A stretch of 12,118 nucleotides of DNA, taken from NCBI GenBank assembly GCA_036558265.1, contig DATBFY010000133.1, positions 1 to 12,118 of the forward strand, written 5' to 3'. The position numbers and the translations under genes are program-made. Below are positions 1 to 6,699 of the stretch, one piece after another (positions within the stretch are counted from its first letter, which is position 1; each line of letters begins with the position of its first letter). The notes beneath the pieces were generated by a model that was not told the DNA's origin, searched no databases, and saw only the letters and a program-made list of their open reading frames with translations. The DNA comes from RYN-433 sp036558265. Lineage in GTDB: Bacteria; Planctomycetota; Phycisphaerae; Tepidisphaerales; Tepidisphaeraceae.

Positions 1-2
1 CG

Positions 3-2333
3 TTGACCGTCGGGCCCGGCGGTCAGGCGTTCTTCGCCCTGCAGGACGCGGCGAACGGGAACGAACTGTGGCGCACCGACGGGACGTCCGGCGGCACACG
101 CCTCTTCAAAGACTTGAATCCCGGCACGGCCTCGTCCAGCCCGACGCCGCTCACCGTTCTCGGTGATCGCTTCCTGTTCACCGCCAACAACGGCGTGCGG
201 CGGGAGCTGTGGGCCACGGACGGCACGGATGCGAACACCGTGATCATCCCCGCGTTCCCGACGAACGTTCAGGGGTTCTCGTCAACCGGCGCGTCCCTGG
301 TCACGAGCGACGGCCGCGTCTTCTTCTCCGCGGGGTCGAACGCCGGCGTGGAACTGTGGACGACCGACGGCACGGCGGCCGGCACCTATCTGGTGAAGGA
401 CATCGCGCCGGGCGTCTCGTCCTCATCCCCGACCGCGTTCGCGGAGTTGGACGGCAAGGTCTACTTCGCGGCCAACGACTGGACACACGGTCAGGAGCTA
501 TGGGTCACCGACGGGACGGTGGCCGGCACGAACCTCGCCGTCGACCTCGTGCCCGGCTCGGTCGGGGCGAAGATTGGGGGGATCGTCGCGATGGGCGGGC
601 AGCTGTACGTCGCCGGCGCCAAGCTCTACGCGACTGACGGCACGCCGGCAGGTACGGTGGAACTGGCGAGCGGATTGCCCACCGACCAGCCGGACAACAT
701 CGCCGGCCTGTCGGTCGTTGGCGACCAGGTCTTCTTCGTGGCCGCCGAGAGCCCCGGGGCGGGCCAAGAACTATGGGCCAGCGGCGGCACCCCCGCGACG
801 ACCCGCCGCGTCGCCGACGTGTTCCCCGGCCCCGGCAACTCCTATCCCCGCGTGGTCGGCACGCTCGACGACAAGGTGCTCTTCGCGGCCGACGACGTAA
901 CCCACGGCACCGAGCCATGGGTGTCCGACGGGACCGCCGCCGGCACGCAGATGCTGCGCGACACGGCGCCGGCGACCGCGACGCTTCGAGTTGACCGCGC
1001 GTTCGCGGCCGGCGACGCGTTGTACGTCTTCGGTCGCGTCGGCACGAAGGGAACGTACGTCGCCTTGGCGACCGACGGGACCAGGCCGGGCACGCGACTC
1101 CTCGCGGGCGGCGCCGACGCAACATATGCCGTGCACGGCGACGGTAATCGCATTTTCTTCGGCGGCTTCGGCGGCGTATGGACCAGCGAAGGCACGCCGC
1201 AGTCAACGGTGCGGCTGACCGCGGATATCGTCCCCGACCCGTTCACCACCGGCTCCTACCGTCACGTCGCGTTTGCAAGTGGTAACTTCTATTACCTGAA
1301 GCGGGTCGATTCGCGGACGGCCGAACTGTGGAAGACCGACGGGACGCCCGGCGGGACTTCGAGTGTCCTGCACCTCACCGGCAACGTTTCAACCGGCCCC
1401 CTCGGCTACCTGCAGCCGGTCGGCCAGCGGGTCTTCTTCTACGCGTACGACGAGGCGAACTACGGTTTCGAGCCCTGGGTGTCCGACGGCACGCCACAAG
1501 GGACGATGATGCTCAAGGACGTCAACCCCGGCCACAACGGCAGCATCATCAACTCGACGACCGCCAACCTCTTCGAGCGCTCCGCTGGCGGCCGCGTCTA
1601 TTTCATCGCCGACGACGGCACGGTGCACAACGGCCTGTGGGTGACCGACGGCACGCCGGACGGCACGCGATTCGTCAAAGATCTGGTCCCCGGTGCGCAG
1701 GCGCTCGACCCGACCCGCGCGTCCTGGGACAGCGTCGGGCAGAGCGTCTTCTTCACGTTCTACGGCAGCCCGAGCGGTGGCATCGGCATCTGGCGCAGCG
1801 ACGGCACGGCCGCCGGCACGTCCGTGATCATGGACGACGGGCCGGGCAACTGGCAGGACGGGGTGGTCGCTTGGAATGGCGGCGTGTTCTTCGCCGTCGC
1901 CAACTCGTCGCAGGTCCTAACGCGCAACACGCTCTACCGGTACGACCTTGCCAGCGGGGCGGTGACGGCGATCCGCACGTTCGTGTCCATGGACGGCTCG
2001 CCCGGCGATCCGATCGCGATGCCGGACGGCGTGTACTTCCAGGCCGCAACGCCCGAGGCCGGGATGGAGATGTGGCGGACCGACGGGACGGCGGCTGGCA
2101 CGTCTATGGTGGTGGACGCCACGCCGGGTACAGGCTCATCCTTCGTGTTCGCCCGCTTTGCTGCCGCCTTCCATGGGGCGGTCTGGTTCCCCTCGGCGGG
2201 ACACCTCTGGGTCACGCCCGACATCGTCCCGCCGGCCGTCACCGCGGCCACGTTCGATCCGGGGGCCCAGCCTTCGGTGAGGCTGCAGTTCGATCAAGAC
2301 GTGGGGTCAATCCCTGTCGGCCGGCGACTTTGA
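3..2333 (+). CDS. ELWxTDGT-repeat surface protein, 5'-partial, frameshifted near its 3' end
   Basis: This frame is open to the left edge, so the true start and any signal peptide lie outside the window. The 776 visible residues are almost entirely a tandem array of about 15 units of roughly 45-60 residues. Each unit centres on [E/x]-[LP]-W-x-[TS]-D-G-T-x-x-G-T, often followed by a D-[LIV]-x-P-G stretch and then a V-[FY]-F core strand. Clear copies are ELWRTDGTSGGT near the start, ELWTTDGTAAGT, ELWVTDGTVAGT, EPWVSDGTAAGT, LWVTDGTPDGT and MWRTDGTAAGT; several others are degenerate (for example LYATDGT and ELWASGGT). Such repeats occur in large secreted or surface proteins of Planctomycetota and myxobacteria and are thought to form beta-propeller-like folds; the ligand is unknown. 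After the last repeat an Ig-like domain begins (about residue 740), but the frame ends with an unnatural SIPVGRRL. The real continuation is in the +1 frame from 2308. No catalytic motif is seen. Confidence 0.85.
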   Translation: MTVGPGGQAFFALQDAANGNELWRTDGTSGGTRLFKDLNPGTASSSPTPLTVLGDRFLFTANNGVRRELWATDGTDANTVIIPAFPTNVQGFSSTGASLVTSDGRVFFSAGSNAGVELWTTDGTAAGTYLVKDIAPGVSSSSPTAFAELDGKVYFAANDWTHGQELWVTDGTVAGTNLAVDLVPGSVGAKIGGIVAMGGQLYVAGAKLYATDGTPAGTVELASGLPTDQPDNIAGLSVVGDQVFFVAAESPGAGQELWASGGTPATTRRVADVFPGPGNSYPRVVGTLDDKVLFAADDVTHGTEPWVSDGTAAGTQMLRDTAPATATLRVDRAFAAGDALYVFGRVGTKGTYVALATDGTRPGTRLLAGGADATYAVHGDGNRIFFGGFGGVWTSEGTPQSTVRLTADIVPDPFTTGSYRHVAFASGNFYYLKRVDSRTAELWKTDGTPGGTSSVLHLTGNVSTGPLGYLQPVGQRVFFYAYDEANYGFEPWVSDGTPQGTMMLKDVNPGHNGSIINSTTANLFERSAGGRVYFIADDGTVHNGLWVTDGTPDGTRFVKDLVPGAQALDPTRASWDSVGQSVFFTFYGSPSGGIGIWRSDGTAAGTSVIMDDGPGNWQDGVVAWNGGVFFAVANSSQVLTRNTLYRYDLASGAVTAIRTFVSMDGSPGDPIAMPDGVYFQAATPEAGMEMWRTDGTAAGTSMVVDATPGTGSSFVFARFAAAFHGAVWFPSAGHLWVTPDIVPPAVTAATFDPGAQPSVRLQFDQDVGSIPVGRRL

Positions 2334-2853
2334 TTTGGTCAACAGATCGATCAGTACGGCAGTCGCCGCGGCCGCCGCCACCCTGCAGGTCGACTACGAT
2401 CCGACCACTCTCCTGGCGACCGTGACGGTCACAACTGCGGACGGTCAGCCGCTGGCCGATGGCGATTACCGCTTGACGCTTCGAGCCGGTTCGGTGACCG
2501 ATGCCGCCGGTAACCCCCTAGCCGCCGATTTCACGTTCGACTTCTTCGTGTTGGCCGGTGATGCCAACCGCGACCGCGCCGTGGACTTCAACGACCTGGT
2601 CGTGCTTGCCCAGAACTACAACACCATCGGCAACAAGCTCTGGTCCGACGGCGACTTCACCGGCGACGGCAACGTCGATTTCAATGACCTGGTGATCCTG
2701 GCCCAGCGGTACAACACGACACTGCCCGCGCCCGTGACCGCGCCCGTTCCGGCAGCTACTACTGTGAAGCCGAAGGCGGCCAAGCCGGTCTTCTCCGTCA
2801 CGCCGGTGGCGAAGCCGGCCCCCAAGACTAAGATGACCCCACGGCGACGGTAA
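2308..2853 (+). CDS. Displaced C-terminal part of the ELWxTDGT protein: Ig-like domain, dockerin repeat and Pro/Ala/Lys tail
   Basis: Removing one G from the GGGG run at 2303-2306 joins the upstream frame to this one and gives a smooth FDQDVGQSLSAGDFDLVN, the expected strand pattern of a bacterial Ig-like domain. This is therefore the 3' end of the same gene, not a separate gene. The first possible start codon is TTG at 2335, with no ribosome-binding site. The Ig-like domain ends in DGDYRLTLRAGSVTDAAGN, which parallels NGNYRLTLTAANITDVDNN in the large protein at the right of the window. A canonical type I dockerin-like pair follows: DANRDRAVDFND and DFTGDGNVDFND, both calcium-loop patterns, each followed by L-V-[VI]-L-A-Q-x-Y-N. 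The last 40 or so residues are a Pro/Ala/Lys tail containing PVFSVTPVAKPAP and ending in RRR. In Planctomycetota such dockerins sit on secreted proteins without any classical cellulosome. Confidence 0.8.
   Translation, partial: QSLSAGDFDLVNRSISTAVAAAAATLQVDYDPTTLLATVTVTTADGQPLADGDYRLTLRAGSVTDAAGNPLAADFTFDFFVLAGDANRDRAVDFNDLVVLAQNYNTIGNKLWSDGDFTGDGNVDFNDLVILAQRYNTTLPAPVTAPVPAATTVKPKAAKPVFSVTPVAKPAPKTKMTPRRR
2785..2817 (+). repeat. Direct repeat copy A (dockerin-protein tail sequence, left of the channel gene)
   Basis: This 33-bp segment encodes KPVFSVTPVAKP in the tail of the frameshifted dockerin protein. It matches 4115-4147 at 30 of 33 positions, in the same orientation and reading the same peptide apart from Pro to Ala. 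The two copies flank the potassium channel gene. Confidence 0.7.
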
Positions 2854-2908
2854 GTCCCACCGCGTTTCGTGCGCGCGCGGGCGCGGGACGCCGGACGCGG
2901 TCCAGATC

Positions 2909-2913
2909 GGAGG
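2909..2913 (+). promoter_or_regulatory. Ribosome-binding site of the potassium channel gene
   Basis: A GGAGG sequence stands 9 nt before the GTG at 2923. It is the only good Shine-Dalgarno match near the 5' end of this frame. It places the start at 2923 and leaves out an arginine-rich, unlikely N-terminal extension that would begin at the GTG at 2869. Confidence 0.7.
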
Positions 2914-2922
2914 AACAACGCC

Positions 2923-4080
2923 GTGCGGATCGTCGGCGCGTTGCTCGGCGTGGCCCTGGTCCTCCTGGTCCTGGCCGACTGCTTCGAGTCGATCCTCCAG
3001 CCCCGGCGCGTCACCCGCCGCTACCGCTACGCGCGGCTCTTCTACGTGACCACGTGGGCCTTCTGGCGCGCCGTCGCCCGCAGGATGGCACCGGGGAAAC
3101 GGCAGGCCGCCTTCCTCAGCGCCTACGGCCCACTCTCGCTGCTGGGGATATTCGCCACCTGGTTCCTGGGACTGATCGTCGGCTTCGCCCTGCTGAACTG
3201 GTCGCTGGGATTGTCGATCCACGCACCGGAGGGACGACCGACGTTCGGGACCTACCTGTACCTGAGCGGCACGACCTTCTTCACGCTGGGCTACGGCGAC
3301 GTCACGCCGGCCACGCCGCTGGGCCGCTGCCTGGCCGTCGGCGAGTCGGGGCTGGGGTTCGGCTTCCTGGCGGCGGTGCTCAGCTACCTGCCGGCGCTCT
3401 TCCAGGCCTACTCGCGCCGCGAGGTCAGCATCTCGACGCTGGACGCCAGGGCCGGCTCCCCGCCCAGCGCCGGCCAGCTCTTGCTGCGGTTGGCCCGTGC
3501 CAACAACATGTCGGCGGCAGAGCCTTTTCTGGCCGAGTGGGAGCGCTGGGCTGCGGAGCTCTTGGAAGGTCAGCTGTCCTTCCCCGTGCTGAGCTACTAC
3601 CGCTCGCAGCACGACAACGAGTCTTGGCTGGCCGCGCTGACGGTGATCCTCGACGCGTGCGCCCTGTTTATGACCTACGTCAGCGGCCAGAACACCTACC
3701 AGGCGCAGGTGACGTTCGCGATCGCCCGGCACGCGGCCGTGGACCTGGCGCTGGCCCTGCGGACACCGGCGGCCGCCGCTGACCGGCCGGGAGAGGACCG
3801 GTTGCCTGCCGAGCAGTTGCGCAGACTGCGCGAGGCCCTGCGGGACGCGGGCGTCGAGGTCCGCGACGACGCGGCCGTGGCGGAGGCGGCACTGCGGGAG
3901 TTACGCGGCATGTACGAGCCGTTCGTGGCGGCGCTGGCGGAGCGGTTGGTGCTCTCGCTGCCGCCGGTCATGCCGATGGACGAGACGCCGGACAACTGGC
4001 AACGCAGCGCCTGGATGCGGCCGGCGCCCGGGATCGGGAAGCTGCCCGCGGCCACAGGCAACGAGGACCACTTCGCGTGA
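2923..4080 (+). CDS. Potassium channel family protein with pore loop and long cytoplasmic C-terminal domain
   Basis: Predicted inner-membrane K+ channel of 385 residues from the GTG start chosen by its ribosome-binding site. The N-terminus (about residues 2-18, IVGALLGVALVLLVLAD) is a hydrophobic segment followed by a basic stretch. A second membrane helix covers about 75-95 (LLGIFATWFLGLIVGFALL). The pore region holds the K+ selectivity filter T121-L-G-Y-G-D126 within FFTLGYGDVTP, and a third helix follows (about 133-157). This matches the Ion_trans_2 pore family. Residues 160-385 are soluble and helix-rich, with RSQHDNESWLAALT and a late Arg/Glu/Ala-rich coiled-coil-like stretch. No TrkA-N (RCK) nucleotide-binding motif is visible, so the gating ligand is unknown. 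The gene begins 69 bp after the dockerin protein gene and has its own ribosome-binding site. It is bracketed by two related copies of a dockerin-protein tail sequence (2785-2817 and 4115-4147). Confidence 0.85.
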   Translation: MRIVGALLGVALVLLVLADCFESILQPRRVTRRYRYARLFYVTTWAFWRAVARRMAPGKRQAAFLSAYGPLSLLGIFATWFLGLIVGFALLNWSLGLSIHAPEGRPTFGTYLYLSGTTFFTLGYGDVTPATPLGRCLAVGESGLGFGFLAAVLSYLPALFQAYSRREVSISTLDARAGSPPSAGQLLLRLARANNMSAAEPFLAEWERWAAELLEGQLSFPVLSYYRSQHDNESWLAALTVILDACALFMTYVSGQNTYQAQVTFAIARHAAVDLALALRTPAAAADRPGEDRLPAEQLRRLREALRDAGVEVRDDAAVAEAALRELRGMYEPFVAALAERLVLSLPPVMPMDETPDNWQRSAWMRPAPGIGKLPAATGNEDHFA

Positions 4081-4111
4081 CGGGTTGCCGCCCGGGTTTG
4101 GGGCTGTCGCC

Positions 4112-4189
4112 GGGCCGGTGTTCTCCGTCACGGCGGTGGCAAAGCCGAAGGCGGCGAAACAGAAGCTTGCGGCGGCAAAGTACCGTTGA
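4112..4189 (+). pseudogene. Orphan C-terminal tail of a dockerin-type secreted protein
   Basis: Beginning 32 bp after the channel stop codon, one frame reads GPVFSVTAVAKPKAAKQKL and then AAAKYR and a TGA at 4187-4189. This is clearly related to the tail PVFSVTPVAKPAPKTK of the dockerin protein that ends at 2853; over 33 bp the DNA is identical at 30 positions (4115-4147 against 2785-2817). No dockerin domain, Ig-like domain or plausible start codon precedes it; upstream, its frame runs straight into the channel gene in another phase. It is best read as the leftover 3' end of a paralogous or split dockerin gene, now without its body. Whether it came from tandem duplication with loss, or from insertion of the channel gene into a dockerin gene, cannot be decided here. 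Confidence 0.65.
4115..4147 (+). repeat. Direct repeat copy B (right of the channel gene)
   Basis: This is the partner of 2785-2817: 30 of 33 bases are identical, in the same orientation, within the orphan tail. With copy A it flanks about 1.3 kb that carries the potassium channel gene. Confidence 0.65.
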
Positions 4190-4337
4190 AGTTTTGGCAG
4201 CGCACGAGTCGTGTAATCGACTCTGGTCGTCGGCCATTCGCCGACATTGTTATGCCTACACCGTCCGGAACCCGCTCCGGCGCAGCGTCCGTCTCGCGGA
4301 TTGCGCAGGATTTGTTAGATGCGGCTTCGCAACCCGG

Positions 4338-5474
4338 TCAATTCCCCCGTGACGAACCACCGCTCGGATTCGTCCCGCGCGGATCCCACTTGACGTCGAT
4401 GAGCAGTCGATCTCGGGCAATGTCCTCCCAACGGAACAGCTTGAAGTTCTGATTGCCGCCCCGGTTAACCCCGTCCTGGATCACTAGCACGCCCGCGCCG
4501 AATTGGGGACCCAGTGGACGGTTGGTCACCGCGATGCCATCGGTGTGATCGACGTCGTCGAACGCGCCGTCCACGGGATCGATCGTGCAGACGAACTCAT
4601 TGCCGCCGTCGCGGTGATACACTTTGAACGTGCTGTTGCCCTGGCTCGAGGCGATCAGGTACCCCTTGCCACCGGCCGCACAATAGAGCGTCAGGCCTTC
4701 GACGTCCCCTTGAAGGCCGTGCTCGCCGCAGCGTGCGATCAGCGTGCCGCGGTCGCCCCCGTCGGGCTCGGCGGCGAACCGCCAGATCCCGACCCGCTCC
4801 TCGGCGATGTAGACGAGGCCCCGTTCGTCGTCGCAGACGCACCCCTCGGTTTCGGTTTCGAGCTTGAACGACCGCACCCGGGTCGCGCCAACCTTTCCCG
4901 CGCCGGCGTCGTGCAGCTCGTACTGCTCCTGGGCGCCCTTCTTGTCATTCACGAACACGAAATGCTTGCCGGTCTTGGGGCTGCGGTACACACAGGTGCC
5001 GTACGGTTCGGTGTGATCGAAGACAGGCACGGCGCCGTCGGCGGTCACATCGGTGAGCGTACGGCGCTGCCGGTTGATGGTCCAGAATTTCAGGCCCAGC
5101 GATCCGGGATCTCGGCAACCCGCCACCGCGAGGTCTTCCCGCCGTCCGCCCAGCGGGACGTCGTAAAGCACGTCGACATTGTTGGGCCTCGCGGTCGGCG
5201 AAACGATCGCCAGTTGCCGCCCGTTCACGTCGTACGTGATCAGTCCACCCCGCTTATCCGTGCCGATGATCAGCGATTGGGCGGGGTCGGTCGGGTGAAC
5301 CCAGATGGCTGGATCGTCCGCGGCATCACCCGCGTGGGGCACCGGTGTGGTCTGCGCGACAGCCGTGGGCGTAACGACTGGTTGCGCGTCCGCCGGATGC
5401 TCACCGGCGCGCGCGGCAAGCGCGAAAAACGAAACGACGACGACGAGGACGACACACCCGGTGGGCAGGGTCAT
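4338..5474 (-). CDS. Secreted 3-phytase (beta-propeller phytase)
   Basis: Predicted secreted, calcium-dependent phytase that hydrolyses phytate (myo-inositol hexakisphosphate) to release phosphate. The start is the ATG at 5474: it is preceded by GGAAG at 5-nt spacing, and it opens a clear signal peptide (MTLPTGCVVLVVVVSFFALA, cleavage near ARA-GE). The frame is open further upstream to 5798, but that part is an arginine-rich shadow of the upstream gene. The mature protein begins with DDPAIWVHP (about residues 53-61) and then SLIIGTDKRGGLITYDVNG. In the middle it has TETEGCVCDDERGLVYIAEE, and near the end GVLVIQDGVNRGGNQNFKLF with WEDIA. These are the conserved blade motifs of the beta-propeller phytase family (Phytase, PF02333), and 378 residues is typical. 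The gene is last in a minus-strand operon, 2 bp after the PEP-CTERM gene. No PhoB-like box was recognised. Confidence 0.9.
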   Translation of the reverse strand: MTLPTGCVVLVVVVSFFALAARAGEHPADAQPVVTPTAVAQTTPVPHAGDAADDPAIWVHPTDPAQSLIIGTDKRGGLITYDVNGRQLAIVSPTARPNNVDVLYDVPLGGRREDLAVAGCRDPGSLGLKFWTINRQRRTLTDVTADGAVPVFDHTEPYGTCVYRSPKTGKHFVFVNDKKGAQEQYELHDAGAGKVGATRVRSFKLETETEGCVCDDERGLVYIAEERVGIWRFAAEPDGGDRGTLIARCGEHGLQGDVEGLTLYCAAGGKGYLIASSQGNSTFKVYHRDGGNEFVCTIDPVDGAFDDVDHTDGIAVTNRPLGPQFGAGVLVIQDGVNRGGNQNFKLFRWEDIARDRLLIDVKWDPRGTNPSGGSSRGN

Positions 5475-5476
5475 GA

Positions 5477-6628
5477 TCACTTCCGGCACTGGCGCTTGAG
5501 CAGAGTGGGGAGCCACACGGCAATGATTCCGAGCGACGCGGGCTCGGGGACCGTCACGGGCACCCCGGCGAGCCCGCGGAACTCGGTGTTCGCGGGGGCG
5601 TCGACGAGCTTGACCAGCGACAGGCCCGAAAAGTCGGTGCCGAAGGGGTTGGCGTCGTTCACCTTGTAGATCCCCTTGGACGTCGTGAGATAAACGACCT
5701 CGCCGCCCGTGCCGTCGGGGATCGTGAAGACACCGTAGGCGGACGAGCTGCCCGCAGGCGATCCGATGCCACCGGCCGAGGAACCGTTGAGGACCCACGA
5801 GGTGCCGTCGAAGCGGTACCGGCGAAAGTCGTCGCCTCCCGCCCCGGTTCCGCTGTCGAGCGCGACCAGCGCCGATCCGGCGGCGTAGATGAGGTTAGGA
5901 TTGTCGCTGGCGATGACCATCGACGACACGCCCGGGCCGGTGGCGGGATTGGGCGCAGGGGTGATTGTCGCGAACGATTGTCCCGCGCTCGTGGGCAGGC
6001 CCGTGCCGACCGTGGAGATCCCGCGGAAATTGCTCGACCCCGAAACGACGTATAGCTGATCGTTGGCCACGTGCGCGGCACGCCACGACCCGGATTGGAT
6101 GGCGACGGCCGTCGCGCCGGCACCGTACGGGACGTACGCCAGCGAATTGCTCCCGTCCGACGCCGTGTAAAACGACGTCGCATCCCGCGTGGCGACCGAG
6201 CGGATCGGATTGCCGACCTGCACGTTGTTGTACGACGTCGCGGTGTCCGCCGACCCGTCGGCTCGGACGACGGCGATGACCTTGTCCGCCAGCGTCGTCG
6301 GGGTCCCGGTCGCCGCGCGATAACCGCCCACGACGATCGACCGCCGGTCCTGGGCCAGTTGGACGATGCCCTCGCGGCCGCCGCCGGGCAGCGCCGTCGC
6401 CGCCCCGGTACCGGACGTCGGCAGGTCGATGCTCTGGACGAACGTGCCGGCGGTGGTGTATTCGTCCACGTGCATCGAGACCGCGTTGCCGCTTCCCAAT
6501 GTCTCGGCGCCGTCGCCGTACCGCAGGACCGCCAAATCGCCCGGTGTAAACGGCGCGGCGAATGTCGCCAGGCTGGCAAGCGCCGTCACGGCGGCAATGG
6601 CCGCATTGAAGACCGATCGTGTACCCAT
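5477..6628 (-). CDS. PEP-CTERM sorting domain protein, propeller-like exported protein
   Basis: Exported protein of 383 residues. The N-terminus has a signal peptide (about 1-24: a short basic start, then AAIAAVTALASLATFAA). The body is polar, Gly/Ala/Thr-rich and beta-strand-rich, with phrases such as GDLAVLRYGDG and VSMHVDEYTTAG near the start. It suggests a propeller-like fold of unknown function; no catalytic motif is recognised. The C-terminus is a PEP-CTERM signal: VPEPASLG (from residue 360), a short hydrophobic stretch IIAVWLPTLL, and the basic end KRQCRK. In PEP-CTERM systems an exosortase removes this signal and the protein goes to the outer surface or exopolysaccharide matrix; no exosortase lies in this window. 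The ATG at 6628 is supported by a strong purine-rich ribosome-binding site. It is the middle gene of a likely operon, 71 bp after the prepilin-like gene and 2 bp before the phytase. Confidence 0.85.
   Translation of the reverse strand: MGTRSVFNAAIAAVTALASLATFAAPFTPGDLAVLRYGDGAETLGSGNAVSMHVDEYTTAGTFVQSIDLPTSGTGAATALPGGGREGIVQLAQDRRSIVVGGYRAATGTPTTLADKVIAVVRADGSADTATSYNNVQVGNPIRSVATRDATSFYTASDGSNSLAYVPYGAGATAVAIQSGSWRAAHVANDQLYVVSGSSNFRGISTVGTGLPTSAGQSFATITPAPNPATGPGVSSMVIASDNPNLIYAAGSALVALDSGTGAGGDDFRRYRFDGTSWVLNGSSAGGIGSPAGSSSAYGVFTIPDGTGGEVVYLTTSKGIYKVNDANPFGTDFSGLSLVKLVDAPANTEFRGLAGVPVTVPEPASLGIIAVWLPTLLKRQCRK
5480..5484 (-). promoter_or_regulatory. Phytase ribosome-binding site inside the end of the PEP-CTERM gene
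   Basis: On the minus strand GGAAG overlaps the final codons of the PEP-CTERM gene. The TGA stop (5479-5477) follows immediately, and the phytase ATG begins at 5474 after two more bases. This arrangement favours translational coupling and fixes the phytase start. Confidence 0.65.
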
Positions 6629-6638
6629 CGATTACTTT

Positions 6639-6649
6639 CTCCTCTCCTT
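6639..6649 (-). promoter_or_regulatory. Ribosome-binding site of the PEP-CTERM gene
   Basis: On the minus strand AAGGAGAGGAG ends 10 nt before the ATG at 6628. It offers two overlapping Shine-Dalgarno cores (AGGAG). This is the strongest ribosome-binding site in the window. Confidence 0.65.
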
Positions 6650-6699
6650 GAACCTGCCCGTCCCACTCCGCGTGAAGCGCTCCGGTCCGCCGGCGCGCG

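Noticed and set aside
1..2333. The ELWxTDGT repeats as a CRISPR or satellite array
   Set aside because: Repeats are coding, irregular in DNA sequence and conserved at protein level; there are no uniform spacers.
1328..2425. 365-codon plus-strand frame within the ELWxTDGT region
   Set aside because: It is an Arg/His-rich out-of-frame shadow of the repeat gene and does not contribute to the frameshift repair.
2518..3732. 404-codon minus-strand frame opposite the dockerin end and channel gene
   Set aside because: Its product is Arg/Gly/Gln-rich without motifs, and it overlaps two convincing plus-strand genes.
4229..4245. Small hairpin GTCGGC-CATTC-GCCGAC as a terminator for the channel gene
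   Set aside because: A 6-bp stem with no following T-run on either strand; too weak to call.
4077..4452. Two overlapping plus-strand frames after the channel gene
   Set aside because: No motifs, partly antisense to the phytase 3' end; the only recognisable coding trace there is the orphan tail in another frame.
4503..5669. Long open frame (388 codons) on the plus strand opposite the phytase and PEP-CTERM genes
   Set aside because: It is antisense to two well-supported genes, has no family motifs or ribosome-binding site, and long antisense frames are expected in high-GC DNA.
5475..5798. N-terminal extension of the phytase frame
   Set aside because: Arg-rich translation of PEP-CTERM gene sequence; the signal peptide and ribosome-binding site fix the start at 5474.
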